Shown here in pieces: positions 26,428-35,351 of a DNA stretch of 56,291 nucleotides. Location: contig NZ_BAFW01000173.1 of NCBI RefSeq assembly GCF_000308535.1, positions 1 through 56,291 of the forward strand, given 5' to 3'. How positions within the stretch are numbered: the stretch's first letter is position 1; each line of letters begins with the position of its first letter. A program made the translations under genes and the position numbers. Under the pieces are notes generated by a model. That model did not search any database, was not told the origin of the DNA, and saw only the letters and a program-made list of their open reading frames with translations. Source of the DNA: Nocardia cerradoensis NBRC 101014. Its GTDB lineage: Bacteria; Actinomycetota; Actinomycetes; Mycobacteriales; Mycobacteriaceae.

Positions 26428-27945
26428 TCAGCTGTGCGCGACCCCTGCGGCGATCGGCGTGTTGTCGGCACGGCCGCTGCCGTTGAGATTGAGGGCCTTG
26501 GTCGACCAGTCCCACACCTCGTGGAACAGCGCCTGATTCTCCGAGAGCTTCACACCCAGCGACGGCACCATTTCCTTGAGTTTCGGTGTCCAATCGGCGT
26601 ATTCGCTCGGGAAGCAGCGCTGCAGCACGTCGATCATCGCGCTGACACAGGTGGAGGCGCCGGGCGAGGCGCCGAGCAGTCCGGCGATGGAGCCGTCACC
26701 GGCGGCGATCACCGCGGTGCCGAGTTCCAGGACGCCGCCCGCACCCTTGCGCCGGATGATCTGCACGCGCTGACCGGCGGTGATCAGCTCCCAGTCGTGG
26801 CCGTCGGCGCGCGGGATGAACTCCTCCATGGTGTTCACCTTGCCCGCCGGCGACTTCAGCAGCTCGCTGACGAGGTACTTGACCAGGCCGAGTTCGGTGA
26901 CGCCGACTCCCAGCATCGGGGTGACGTTGCCGGCCCGCACGGACTTGAGCAGGTCGCTGAACTTGCCGTCCTTGAGGAACTTCGGGGTCCAGCCGGCGTA
27001 GGGGCCGAACAGCAGGCCCGGCTTGCCGTTGATGACGCGAGTGTCCAAGTGCGGCACCGACATCGGCGGCGCGCCGACGGCGGCCTTGCCGTAGACCTTG
27101 GCGTCGTGCTTGGCGATCAGCTCGGGGTTGGTGCAGCGCAGGAACTGGCCGCTGACGGGGAATCCGGCGAAGCCCTGGATCTCCTTGATGCCGGCCTTCT
27201 GCAGCAGCGGCAGCGCGTAGCCGCCCGCGCCGACGAAGACGAATTTGGCGTCGATCGTGCGCGTGGTGCGGGTGCGGGTGTTGCGGACCTTGACCGTCCA
27301 GCTGCCGTCGGACTTCTTGGACAGGTTGCGCACCTCGTTGCCGAAGGCGATCTCCACGCCCGAGGAGCCGAGGTAGGCCAGCAGCTGCTTGGTCAGCGCT
27401 CCGAAGTCGATATCGGTACCGGTCTGGGTCCAGTTCAGCGCGACCGGCTCGGAGAAGTCGCGGCCCCGGGCCATCAGCGGCAGGCGGCGGGTGAACTCGT
27501 CCGGGCTGTCGATGAACTCCATACCCTCGAACAGCGGGTGCCGCGACAGCGCCGCGTGGCGCTTGCGCAGATAGTCCACACCGTCGGCACCGTGGCAGAA
27601 GCTCACGTGCGGAATGGGATTGATGAAACCCGACGGGTCGGCGAGTACGCCGTTCTCGGCGCCGTAGGCCCAGAACTGGCGCGACACCTGGAAGCGCTCG
27701 TTGATATCGATCGCCTTGGTGATGTCGACCGAACCGTCGGCGGCCTGCGGTGTGTAGTTCAGCTCGCACAGCGCCGAGTGGCCGGTGCCCGCGTTGTTCC
27801 ACGGGTCGCTGCTCTCGGGCGCGGCCGCGTCCAGTCGCTCGAACATGGTGATCGACCAGTCGGGCTGCAACTGGCGAAGCAGTGCACCCAGGGTGGCACT
27901 CATGATGCCGGCACCGATGAGGACTACATCGGTCTTTTCAGTCAT
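26428..27945 (-). CDS. mqo: Malate:quinone oxidoreductase
   Basis: 505 residues from ATG 27945 ([20 protein letters not shown]). FAD-dependent peripheral membrane enzyme oxidising malate to oxaloacetate with electrons to menaquinone. The FAD Rossmann motif [10 protein letters not shown] is at about 11-20, with [17 protein letters not shown] and [19 protein letters not shown] further on, as in known Mqo proteins. A GTG 16 codons upstream (27993) is also open and cannot be excluded. A 23-bp inverted repeat lies just upstream. Corresponds to Rv2852c, and length matches. Confidence 0.95.
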   Translation of the reverse strand: MTEKTDVVLIGAGIMSATLGALLRQLQPDWSITMFERLDAAAPESSDPWNNAGTGHSALCELNYTPQAADGSVDITKAIDINERFQVSRQFWAYGAENGVLADPSGFINPIPHVSFCHGADGVDYLRKRHAALSRHPLFEGMEFIDSPDEFTRRLPLMARGRDFSEPVALNWTQTGTDIDFGALTKQLLAYLGSSGVEIAFGNEVRNLSKKSDGSWTVKVRNTRTRTTRTIDAKFVFVGAGGYALPLLQKAGIKEIQGFAGFPVSGQFLRCTNPELIAKHDAKVYGKAAVGAPPMSVPHLDTRVINGKPGLLFGPYAGWTPKFLKDGKFSDLLKSVRAGNVTPMLGVGVTELGLVKYLVSELLKSPAGKVNTMEEFIPRADGHDWELITAGQRVQIIRRKGAGGVLELGTAVIAAGDGSIAGLLGASPGASTCVSAMIDVLQRCFPSEYADWTPKLKEMVPSLGVKLSENQALFHEVWDWSTKALNLNGSGRADNTPIAAGVAHS

Positions 27946-27999
27946 CGCAGCGTTCGGCACGGGGTGATCGACTTCCTTGTCCAGCGCGGGCACTTGGTG

Positions 28000-28022
28000 G
28001 GCGGGTAATGAGGTTACCCGCC
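28000..28022. promoter_or_regulatory. 23-bp inverted repeat between mqo and hydrolase
   Basis: GGCGGGTAA-tgagg-TTACCCGCC, perfect 9-bp arms. It is 7 bases from the upstream alternative start of mqo, and the minus-strand AGGTTA complement (TAACCT, 28011-28016) could be the mqo -10. Regulator unknown; an operator is more likely than a terminator because the adjoining genes diverge. Confidence 0.55.
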
Positions 28023-28136
28023 GTTCACTTCAACTTGATTCTGCCCCTCACCATGCCCGTTTCCGAAACCGTCACACATGCACGTTCGGCACGGCTCGCC
28101 GTGCAGGCCCCTGAGCGGGTCGAATATCGTGAAGCT

Positions 28137-29144
28137 GTGACGAACGAGACGCCGCTGGCCCCGTCGACCACCCACGCCTGGCAGCCCGATGTTCTGGGCG
28201 AGGGATATCGGCAGTTGACCATTCCGCTCGGGCCCGATCCGGACGGTGAGGGCGTCGTCGACGCCACCCTGGTCCGCCACGAGCCCGATATCGCCGAGCC
28301 GGCCGCCGGGGCGGTGCTGTACGTGCACGGCTTCACCGATTACTTCTTCCAGAAGCATCTCGCCGAGCACATGAGTGCGCGCGGCTATCGCTTCTACGCT
28401 CTGGATCTGCGCAAGTGCGGACGCTCGCGCCGTCCCGGCCAGACCGCGCACTACGTCAGCGATCTGCGGCTCTACGACGCGGAACTGGATCGCGCGGTGC
28501 AGATCGTGCGCGAGGAGACCGGATTGCCGGTGCTGCTGATGGCGCACTCCACCGGCGGTCTGGTGTTGCCGCTGTGGCTGAACCGCCGCGATGCCGCCGC
28601 CGAGGGCATCACCGGACTCGTGCTCAACAGCCCGTGGTTCGATCTGCAGGGCCCGGCCTACTACCGCCACATCGGCACCGCCGTGATCGGCGGTGTGGGC
28701 CGGGTGCGCGCGATGACGCGCCTGCCCGGCGGGGAGCTGAGCACCTACGGCGACAGCCTGCACACCAGTGTCTCCGGCGAATGGGACTACAACCTCGATT
28801 GGAAGCCGCTGGGTGGGTTCCCGGTGCATCTGGGCTGGTTGCGCGCCATCCGCCGCGGTCATGCGGAGCTGCATCGCGGCCTCGACGTCGGGGTTCCGGC
28901 GCTGATCCTGCGGTCCAAGGTGACGAAGTTCATGCGCAAGTACGGTCCGGCCGCCGATGTGTCGGATGTGGTGCTCGACGTGCGCCAGATTCAGCGCTGG
29001 TCGGGATGTCTGGGCGGGCGCACCAACATCGTGCCGATCGAGGGGGCCCGCCACGACGTGTTCCTCTCGGCGCCGGAGGTGCGCTCGCACGCGTTCACCG
29101 AACTGGACGCGTGGCTGAGCTGGTTGCGCGACTTCCGCGCCTGA
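28137..29144 (+). CDS. Alpha/beta-hydrolase (Rv2854-like, monoacylglycerol-lipase type)
   Basis: 335 residues. The oxyanion region VLYVHGFTDYFF is near residue 60, the nucleophile elbow AHSTGG near 136, and the C-terminal histidine is in EGARHDVFLS near 303. No signal peptide. The GTG at 28137 is preceded by TATCGT 6 bases upstream (28125-28130), supporting it over upstream in-frame starts. It is divergent from mqo, as Rv2854 is near mqo in M. tuberculosis. Likely lipid esterase or lipase; substrate not determinable. Confidence 0.85.
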   Translation: MTNETPLAPSTTHAWQPDVLGEGYRQLTIPLGPDPDGEGVVDATLVRHEPDIAEPAAGAVLYVHGFTDYFFQKHLAEHMSARGYRFYALDLRKCGRSRRPGQTAHYVSDLRLYDAELDRAVQIVREETGLPVLLMAHSTGGLVLPLWLNRRDAAAEGITGLVLNSPWFDLQGPAYYRHIGTAVIGGVGRVRAMTRLPGGELSTYGDSLHTSVSGEWDYNLDWKPLGGFPVHLGWLRAIRRGHAELHRGLDVGVPALILRSKVTKFMRKYGPAADVSDVVLDVRQIQRWSGCLGGRTNIVPIEGARHDVFLSAPEVRSHAFTELDAWLSWLRDFRA

Positions 29145-29192
29145 ATCACGGTGCCGCGCAAGGTGTTCGCGGGCTCTACCGAGAGCCCGCGC

Positions 29193-29753
29193 TCACCACA
29201 GGCCCGAGCGCAGCACGATCTCGGTGGCGAATTCGTGATCGGCCTTGATCGGCACCTCGGCGGTGTCGACCTGGGTGACGCGGAATTCGCCGAAGACGTG
29301 GCGACCGCAGGAATCGGCGACCGCGCGCGGCAGGTCCTCGGTGGCTATGACGGTGGTCGGCAGTTCCACTGCCGGGCAGGTGGCATCGGCGGCGGTTCCG
29401 TCCACGGCCACGGCCGGATGCGGGCGCCCGGCCACCACCAGTCCGACGAACCGGCCGAAGCCGCGCGCGCCCAGTTGCCAGGCCAGTTCCGCGCCCGCGC
29501 CGTAGCCGGCCAGGTTGGCCCAGGCCACGCCGAGGTCGTCGAGGATGGCGTAGACCGCGGCCTTGTCCAGGCCGTCGATCGACTCCACCGTGATGGTGCG
29601 CAGATCGGAATTGTGCAGTCGCTCGCACACCTGGTCGTAGACGTCGGCCGGAGCTCCGGCGTCGGGTAGCAGCAGCACCGTATGCCTGGACTCCGGCCCG
29701 CCGACTCGTACGGTCCAGGCGCGGTCACCGACCGCGATTCGCCGGGTCTCCAT
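29193..29753 (-). CDS. Degenerate alpha/beta-hydrolase-fold protein lacking the nucleophile
   Basis: 186 residues from ATG 29753 (METRRIAVGDRAW; three codons downstream of another ATG). TAGCGT lies 8 bases upstream. The strand-turn-helix at the usual nucleophile elbow reads AGYGAGAELAW, where hydrolases have GxSxG, so the catalytic Ser is Gly. The region after it, where lid and acid/His normally follow, is short. It is likely non-enzymatic, perhaps a ligand-binding or regulatory homologue of the neighbouring hydrolase. Ends convergently with that gene, about 50 bases away. Confidence 0.7.
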   Translation of the reverse strand: METRRIAVGDRAWTVRVGGPESRHTVLLLPDAGAPADVYDQVCERLHNSDLRTITVESIDGLDKAAVYAILDDLGVAWANLAGYGAGAELAWQLGARGFGRFVGLVVAGRPHPAVAVDGTAADATCPAVELPTTVIATEDLPRAVADSCGRHVFGEFRVTQVDTAEVPIKADHEFATEIVLRSGLW

Positions 29754-29944
29754 GCCGATCAACGCTACACGGCAGCGGACGGGCGCACGCCATGTCCTCG
29801 GCCACGTTCATCGCCCGGTGATGACGCGGATCGCAGCGCTGTGAGGTGGGCGGCCTCGGCACCGGAAACTCGACCGCGGCACGTCGAACGAGGACGAGAT
29901 CGGGCCGCGAACGGATCCGAGCCCCGGCGCACCGGACCCCGCAC

Positions 29945-31519
29945 TCACCGGCCGACGGTGAGAGTCGGCAGTCCCGCGGGCGCACCGTCGCTGATCAGGC
30001 GCTCGAGCGCCGCGACGTCGAGGTGTTTCTCGATCAGGTCGGCGAGCAGATCCAATTGAGCGGTACGCACCGCCTCCACACAGGTATCGGAGGCGACCGC
30101 GAAGCCGGTGCGACCGGCCTGCCGCGCGGCCTCCCGCAGCCAGGCGCGGCGGAACTCGTCGGATTCCAGCAGCCCGTGCAGATGTGTGCCGCGAACGGCC
30201 CCGCGCACGCTGCCTTCGCGGCTGTCCGTCTCGACACCGCTGATCTCGACCCAGGCCGGATCGCCGCTGCGTCGCACCCGGCCGTGGTGAATCTCATAGC
30301 CGGACAACGAGATTCCCGCGACAGCTGCCCCGCTCGCCGCGCCGTGGCCGGCACTGCGCCGCAGCACCTTCGGATCGGCGAATTCGATCTCGAGATCCAG
30401 CAGGCCGAGACCGTCGACCTCGCCCGCCCCGGATTCGACGTCGTCGTGGATGCGGCGGCCGAGCATCTGGTAGCCGCCGCAGATGCCCAGCACCGGCTTT
30501 CCGGCGCCGGCGTGGGCCGCGATCGCGTCCGCGATTCCCGCGCGGCGCAACCAGTTCAGATCCGAGACGGTGGATTTGCTCCCCGGAACGACGATCACGT
30601 CGGCGCCGGCCAGCCGCGACGGGTCGCTCACCCAGCGCACCGCGACTCCCGGCTCGCACGCCAGCGCCTCGATATCGGTGGAGTTGGAGATGCGTGGCAG
30701 CCGGATCGCGGCGACGCTCAGCCATTCGGTGCCCACCGGCGGGCGCGGGCGGCCGACCGGGGCGTCGGCGACGGTGCCCAGGGAATCCTCCGCGTCGATC
30801 CACAGTTCGTCGCTGTAGGGCAGGACCCCGAGCGTCGGGCGGCCGGTGAGCGCGGTCAGCCGGTCCAGCCCCGGCCGCAGCAATTCCACGTCGCCGCGGA
30901 ACTTGTTGACGATGTAGCCCGAGATCAGCCGCTGATCCTCGGGTTCGAGAATCGCCACGGTGCCGAACAGGTGCGCCAGTACCCCGCCGCGATCGATATC
31001 GCCCACCAGCAGGACCGGCAACTGCGCCGCCCGCGCGAGGCCCATATTCGCCAGATCGGTCGCGCGCAGGTTGATCTCGGCGGGTGAGCCGGCGCCCTCG
31101 CAGATCACCACGTCGAATTCGGCACGCAGGGCGGCGAGTTCACCGGCCACCACCTCGCGCAACCCCCGCCGGTGCCGGAAATAGTCGCGCGCGCCGACGG
31201 TGTCGACCGCGACGCCGCGCACCACCAGCTGCGAACGGCGGTCGCTGCCGGGTTTGAGCAGTACCGGATTGAACCGCACGCTGGGTTCGAGGCCGCAGGC
31301 GCGCGCCTGCAACGCCTGTGCCCGGCCGATCTCGCCCCCGTCGAGGGTCACGACCGAATTGTTGGACATGTTCTGCGCCTTGAACGGCGCCACCCGCACG
31401 CCGCGCCGCGCCAGCATCCGGCACATGCCGGCCACCACCACGCTCTTACCGGCGTCGGAGGTGGTGCCGGCGACCAGCAGTGCGCCGTTCACCGCGCCGG
31501 CCGCAGCGGCGAACCTCAT
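29945..31519 (-). CDS. cobQ: Cobyric acid synthase
   Basis: 524 residues. Catalyses glutamine-dependent amidation of side chains b, d, e and g of the corrin ring. The P-loop-like GTTSDAGKS is at about residues 18-26; the C-terminal triad-type amidotransferase has [20 protein letters not shown] with its Cys nucleophile near residue 340 and a terminal His in GTHLHGLLE. Start at ATG 31519 ([18 protein letters not shown]), which overlaps the map stop (ATGA), so map and cobQ are translationally coupled. It is separate from the cobB/cobO block in this window. Confidence 0.95.
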   Translation of the reverse strand: MRFAAAAGAVNGALLVAGTTSDAGKSVVVAGMCRMLARRGVRVAPFKAQNMSNNSVVTLDGGEIGRAQALQARACGLEPSVRFNPVLLKPGSDRRSQLVVRGVAVDTVGARDYFRHRRGLREVVAGELAALRAEFDVVICEGAGSPAEINLRATDLANMGLARAAQLPVLLVGDIDRGGVLAHLFGTVAILEPEDQRLISGYIVNKFRGDVELLRPGLDRLTALTGRPTLGVLPYSDELWIDAEDSLGTVADAPVGRPRPPVGTEWLSVAAIRLPRISNSTDIEALACEPGVAVRWVSDPSRLAGADVIVVPGSKSTVSDLNWLRRAGIADAIAAHAGAGKPVLGICGGYQMLGRRIHDDVESGAGEVDGLGLLDLEIEFADPKVLRRSAGHGAASGAAVAGISLSGYEIHHGRVRRSGDPAWVEISGVETDSREGSVRGAVRGTHLHGLLESDEFRRAWLREAARQAGRTGFAVASDTCVEAVRTAQLDLLADLIEKHLDVAALERLISDGAPAGLPTLTVGR

Positions 31520-32379
31520 GGGAGCGTGAGGATTTCGGCGCCTTCCTCGGTCACGACCAGCGTGTGCTCGAATTGCGCGGTCCACTTGCGGTCCTTGGTC
31601 ACCACGGTCCAGCCGTCGTCCCAGATCTCGTAATCGATACCGCCGAGATTGATCATCGGCTCGATGGTGAAGGTCATGCCCGGCTCGATGACCGATTCGA
31701 TGGCGGGCTGGTCGTAGTGCAGGATCACCAGGCCGCTGTGGAAGGTCGGGCCGACACCGTGGCCGGTGAAGTCGCGGACCACCCCGTAGCCGAAACGATT
31801 CGCATACGACTCGATGACGCGCCCGATCACGTTCAGTGCCCGCCCGGGCCGGACCGCCTTGATGGCCCGCATGGTGGCCTCGTGGGTGCGCTCCACCAGC
31901 AGCCGGGCCTCCTCGTCGACGTCACCGGCGAGGAAGGTGGCGTTGGTATCGCCGTGCACGCCGTTGATGTAGGCCGTGACATCGATATTGACGATGTCAC
32001 CGTCCTCGATCACCGTGGAGTCCGGAATGCCGTGGCAGATCACCTCGTTCAGCGAGGTGCAGCAGGATTTGGGGAAGCCCTTGTATCCGAGGGTCGACGG
32101 GTAGGCCCCGTGATCGCACAGATAGTCGTGGACGACCGCGTCGAGGTGATCGGTGGTGACGCCCGGAGCGACGGCTTTACCGGCCTCCTGCAGCGCCTGG
32201 GCGGCCAGTTTGCTCGCCAGCCGCATCTTCTCGATGGTCTCCGGCGTCTGCACCCACGGTTCGCGGCCCTCGTTCACGGTCTTCTTCCACGCGTACTCCG
32301 GCCGCTCGATCGAGCGCGGCACCTCGCGCACGGGCGAGAGCGTTCCGGGGGCGAGCGGCTTGCGGGTGCGCACAGACAT
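31516..32379 (-). CDS. map: Methionine aminopeptidase (type I, MapB-like)
   Basis: 287 residues. Removes N-terminal methionine from nascent proteins. Metal ligands are visible as the Asp pair in [21 protein letters not shown], His in [11 protein letters not shown], Glu in TIEPMINLG, and Glu in [13 protein letters not shown]. The 40-residue N-terminal extension with a Pro-rich segment ([13 protein letters not shown]) is typical of the MapB type with an SH3-binding-like tail. ATG at 32379 has TAGTCT 6 bases upstream, a leaderless arrangement. Matches Rv2861c. Confidence 0.95.
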   Translation of the reverse strand: MSVRTRKPLAPGTLSPVREVPRSIERPEYAWKKTVNEGREPWVQTPETIEKMRLASKLAAQALQEAGKAVAPGVTTDHLDAVVHDYLCDHGAYPSTLGYKGFPKSCCTSLNEVICHGIPDSTVIEDGDIVNIDVTAYINGVHGDTNATFLAGDVDEEARLLVERTHEATMRAIKAVRPGRALNVIGRVIESYANRFGYGVVRDFTGHGVGPTFHSGLVILHYDQPAIESVIEPGMTFTIEPMINLGGIDYEIWDDGWTVVTKDRKWTAQFEHTLVVTEEGAEILTLP

Positions 32380-32438
32380 GTATTCAGACTATCCGCCCCG
32401 GGGCGAGGCCACGGCGGCGACGCCGCTGTGCGCTGCGC

Positions 32439-32870
32439 TTACCGGGCGGGCGGCGCGGTGACGCCGCTGACGAGGTCGGTATAGCCGTCGACCAGTTCGG
32501 CGAGGTGGTACCAGTGCTTGTGGGTGGTGTCGCTGCGGGCGCCGTCGCGGTCGATGGCGCGGTTGGCGGCGACCCAGCTGCCGGCCATGCGGTCCACCAT
32601 CGGCCCGAGGACATCGGTGCGCAGCGCGACGCCGGTGCGATAACCCGGCAATTCGCGTTCGACCCATTCGTTGATGTCGTCGATGAGTTCACCGCGGCGG
32701 CAGTCGATTTCCGCGATGAGGATCGGGTCGGTGATCTGCGCACGCCGGGTGTGCAGTTCGGCCAGCGCCCGGGCCGACCGCAACAGCTCGCGGTCCTGGA
32801 ATCGCCGACCTTGGAAGGCGCACAACAATTGCGGGGCTGCGGGTAACGCACTGGCAATCGAAGTCGTCAT
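32439..32870 (-). CDS. DUF4254-like hypothetical protein
   Basis: 143 residues from ATG 32870 (MTTSIASALPAAPQLL). The core THKHWYHLAELVDGYTDLVSG near the C-terminus and RREL..I...INEWVEREL resemble the DUF4254 family of mycobacteria. Helical, cytoplasmic, no catalytic motif seen. No good ribosome binding site immediately upstream; about 90 bases upstream are two palindromes that look like operators. Function unknown. Confidence 0.7.
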   Translation of the reverse strand: MTTSIASALPAAPQLLCAFQGRRFQDRELLRSARALAELHTRRAQITDPILIAEIDCRRGELIDDINEWVERELPGYRTGVALRTDVLGPMVDRMAGSWVAANRAIDRDGARSDTTHKHWYHLAELVDGYTDLVSGVTAPPAR

Positions 32871-33151
32871 CGTCGCACCGTCATCACTGATCTCCGGATT
32901 TCGCTCGTCCGTCGTTCGGATCGAATGTGGCGAATTCAAGGGTAGATCGGATTCTGCTCTTGCATATGCAAGAACGCAAGATTGCGTCCGCATTGCTGGA
33001 ATCACGGTGTGGTCACAGTCTTCCCGGCGTCAGGATATGCCCGCGACGTGCGATGATGCCTCGAGAACGACTGTGCTGGTAATCATTTCACGGCCCGTCC
33101 GTCGACGTCCGGAACCCGCGACGGCGCGTCGGCGATGATCACACCACGCGC
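32871..33151. other. Regulatory region between DUF4254-like gene and tetR
   Basis: No coding sequence seen. Contains a 14-bp perfect palindrome and an adjacent imperfect one at 32959-32986. Confidence 0.5.
32959..32986. promoter_or_regulatory. Pair of palindromic operators upstream of DUF4254-like gene
   Basis: CTTGCATATGCAAG (32959-32972) is a perfect 14-bp palindrome; three bases later CGCAA-GA-TTGCG (32975-32986) repeats the TTGC/GCAA half-sites around a 2-base spacer. The arrangement suggests cooperative binding by one regulator that recognises TTGC. Confidence 0.5.
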
Positions 33152-33766
33152 TCACTGTGGCGACAAACCACGCAAAACGATCTCCATACCGCCGCGAAAT
33201 TCCTCTTCGGCCGAGATGTCGCGGGCCTCGCTGGCGGTTTCGATGAGGTAGGGATAGTCCGCCGGCGGCAGCGTCGTGATGGCCACGGTGCCCGCACCGC
33301 CGATCGCGGCATGGTGTTCGTTCTCCAGACAGCCGAGCAGGAAGGCCACCAGCGTCCGCTGAGCTATCACTCGCTCCCGCCCCGTGAAACCACCCGCGGT
33401 GAGTGCGGCGAGGGTGGCGTCCATCCATCGCAGCGCGGCCGGACTCGCGTGCCGATGCCGCGGCACCAGCGGCGCCGCCGCCGGATGCGCCGCGACCGCC
33501 GCCCGCATGCGCTCGAGCAGTAACACGATCGCCGTCCGCCACTCGGCGTCGACGGGGGTGGACACGTCGACGTCACCGAGCAGCCGGTCGACGATCAGCA
33601 CTTCGAGAGCCTCCCGGTCGGCCACGTAGCGATACAGCGCCATGGTGGCCATCCCCAGTTCGGCGGCCACCGCGCGCATGGTCAGACCGGGCAGGCCCGC
33701 GCGGTCGATCACGGCGAGGGCCGCCGTCGACAGGTCCGCGGTGGTCAGCGAGCGAGGGCGGGGCAC
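33152..33766 (-). CDS. TetR-family transcriptional regulator
   Basis: 204 residues. The N-terminal HTH LTMRAVAAELGMATMALYRYV near residue 30 is the TetR DNA-binding domain; the remaining helical domain would bind a small effector. GTG start at 33766, with TACGCT 8 bases upstream (33775-33780). Divergent from the peroxiredoxin-like gene, and the shared 75-base intergenic region carries two inverted repeats, so it probably represses both genes. Effector unknown, perhaps a thiol or peroxide signal given the neighbour. Confidence 0.85.
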   Translation of the reverse strand: MPRPRSLTTADLSTAALAVIDRAGLPGLTMRAVAAELGMATMALYRYVADREALEVLIVDRLLGDVDVSTPVDAEWRTAIVLLLERMRAAVAAHPAAAPLVPRHRHASPAALRWMDATLAALTAGGFTGRERVIAQRTLVAFLLGCLENEHHAAIGGAGTVAITTLPPADYPYLIETASEARDISAEEEFRGGMEIVLRGLSPQ

Positions 33767-33769
33767 GGA

Positions 33770-33825
33770 TTGACAGCGTACAAGATACGCGCATACTGGT
33801 TTGTAGGCGTACGAGGTACACCTAC
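33770..33825. promoter_or_regulatory. Divergent TetR/peroxiredoxin promoters and operators
   Basis: Plus strand: TTGACA at 33770-33775, then CATACT at 33792-33797 (16-base spacing). Minus strand: TACGCT (33775-33780), whose position overlaps the plus -35. Two inverted repeats: GTAGGCGTAC-gag-GTACACCTAC (33803-33825, 10-bp arms with one mismatch) just beyond the plus -10, and GCGTA-caaga-TACGC (33776-33790) over the minus -10. A dimeric TetR bound here would cover both promoters. Confidence 0.65.
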
Positions 33826-33841
33826 CTATCGAGGAGCATGC

Positions 33842-34396
33842 ATGTCGGCACCCACCACCATCGCGAGCCGCACCCTGACCGCGGTCACCGGCGAACCGAT
33901 TCCCGTCCCGGATCCCGATCGCCTGATTCATCTGCAATTCCGCCGGTTCGCGGGATGTCCCATCTGTCATCGCCATCTGCGCACCTTCGTCACCCGGCAT
34001 GCCGAGATCGCCGCCGCCGGAATCCGCGAGGTCGCCGTCTTCCATTCCGCGGCAGCCGAATTGACCGGCTATGCCGCCGATCTCCCCTTCGACCTGATCG
34101 CCGATCCGGACAAGACGCTGTATCGCGAATTCGGTGTGGAATCCGCACACCGCGCACTGCTGCATCCGCGGGCGTGGCCCGGTATCGCACTGGCGATCGG
34201 CAGCGCCGTCGGCCCCATGGCGCGCGGCGAACAACCCACACCCCGCGGCACACCGCAGGGCGGTCGCCTCGGACTGCCCGCCGATTTCCTCATCGCCGCC
34301 GACGGCTCCATCGCCGCCGCCTCTTACGGCTCACACGCCGACGACCAGTGGTCGGTCGACGAATTGCTCTCCTACGCAGCGGAACTCCGCCCGTGA
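33842..34396 (+). CDS. Peroxiredoxin-like (AhpC/TSA family) protein
   Basis: 184 residues of the AhpC/TSA peroxiredoxin-like group. The redox motif FAGCPICHRHL near residue 40 gives a CxxC pair, and the thioredoxin-fold C-terminal part follows (DLPFDLIADPDKTLYREFG, LPADFLIAADGSI). ATG at 33842 follows GAGGAG by 5 bases; another ATG 4 bases upstream is in a different frame. It is divergent from the TetR gene and controlled from an operator-rich promoter. Probably reduces peroxides or disulphides; the true partner is not visible. Confidence 0.85.
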   Translation: MSAPTTIASRTLTAVTGEPIPVPDPDRLIHLQFRRFAGCPICHRHLRTFVTRHAEIAAAGIREVAVFHSAAAELTGYAADLPFDLIADPDKTLYREFGVESAHRALLHPRAWPGIALAIGSAVGPMARGEQPTPRGTPQGGRLGLPADFLIAADGSIAAASYGSHADDQWSVDELLSYAAELRP

Positions 34397-34411
34397 TGAC
34401 CGTCGAACTGT

Positions 34412-35173
34412 TCAGGCGGTGCTCGCGTGCATCTCCCAGATCAACACCTCGCTCGGCGCCACGGCCGTGATGCGTTGCCCGCCGGTGGCCGTGGTACGGA
34501 CCGCGTCACCGGCGGACAGGGTGGTCTGCCCGTCGGCCGTGCCCTCGAAGACGACGGATCCGCGGGCGAGGAAGATGTGGCCGAACGGCGCCTCCGGCAC
34601 CAGAACCGAACGGCCCGGATCCAGCCGTGCGACATGGAAGGCCGCGTAGCGGTTGCCGAGGGTGATCGCCGTCTCGCCGCGATGCCGGGGCATGCCGGAT
34701 GCGACGGTGACCAACTCGTTGTGCGACAGGCCGGCCTCGACATCGGACTCCTGATAGCTCGGCGGGCGGCCGGCCTCGTCCGGCGGAATCCACATCTGCA
34801 CCACGTGCAGGTTCGCGCGCTCGCCGTACACCGCGCCGTTGCGCTCGGAATGCAGGATGCCGGTTCCGGCGCTCATGCGCTGCGCCAGACCGGGGCGGAT
34901 CAGGCCCGAGTGGCCTGCCGAATCCTGATGCACCACAGTGCCTTCCAGGACCCACGTGACGATCTCGGTATTCAGATGCTGATGCGTGTCGAAACCGGCA
35001 CCGGCCTCGACGACATCCTCGTTGTGCACCAGCAACATTCCGTGCGCGTTGGCGGCGAGATCGAAATTGCCGGTCGCGGGAAACGACTGCCGGGAATCGA
35101 GCCATTCGTTCCGCCAGCCGTATCGCTGCCCGGCCCGGACGATCCGTACCGCCTCCACCGCCGTCGTCGCCAT
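34412..35173 (-). CDS. Pirin family protein
   Basis: 253 residues with two cupin barrels. The N-terminal cupin contains THQHLNTEIVTWVLEG with the metal-binding His pair and Glu. Bacterial pirins include quercetin dioxygenases and regulators of central metabolism; the exact role cannot be read. The ATG at 35173 is preceded by GGAGGTCG. The frame continues upstream but this start fits the family. Divergent from the XRE regulator. Confidence 0.88.
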   Translation of the reverse strand: MATTAVEAVRIVRAGQRYGWRNEWLDSRQSFPATGNFDLAANAHGMLLVHNEDVVEAGAGFDTHQHLNTEIVTWVLEGTVVHQDSAGHSGLIRPGLAQRMSAGTGILHSERNGAVYGERANLHVVQMWIPPDEAGRPPSYQESDVEAGLSHNELVTVASGMPRHRGETAITLGNRYAAFHVARLDPGRSVLVPEAPFGHIFLARGSVVFEGTADGQTTLSAGDAVRTTATGGQRITAVAPSEVLIWEMHASTA

Positions 35174-35351
35174 GGCGATCGACCTCCGTTCCACCGCGTG
35201 TCCCCTGCTGCAATTCCCGGCCAATCGCGGATATTCCCGGGCGGGCACGATCGTGCCGGGACCTGCGGGCCGGGCGGTATGCTCGCCCGACCGTTCCCGA
35301 ATCCGTGGAACGTGCTCCAGCGTCCCGAAACTCACAAGGAGTACGCGCGCG

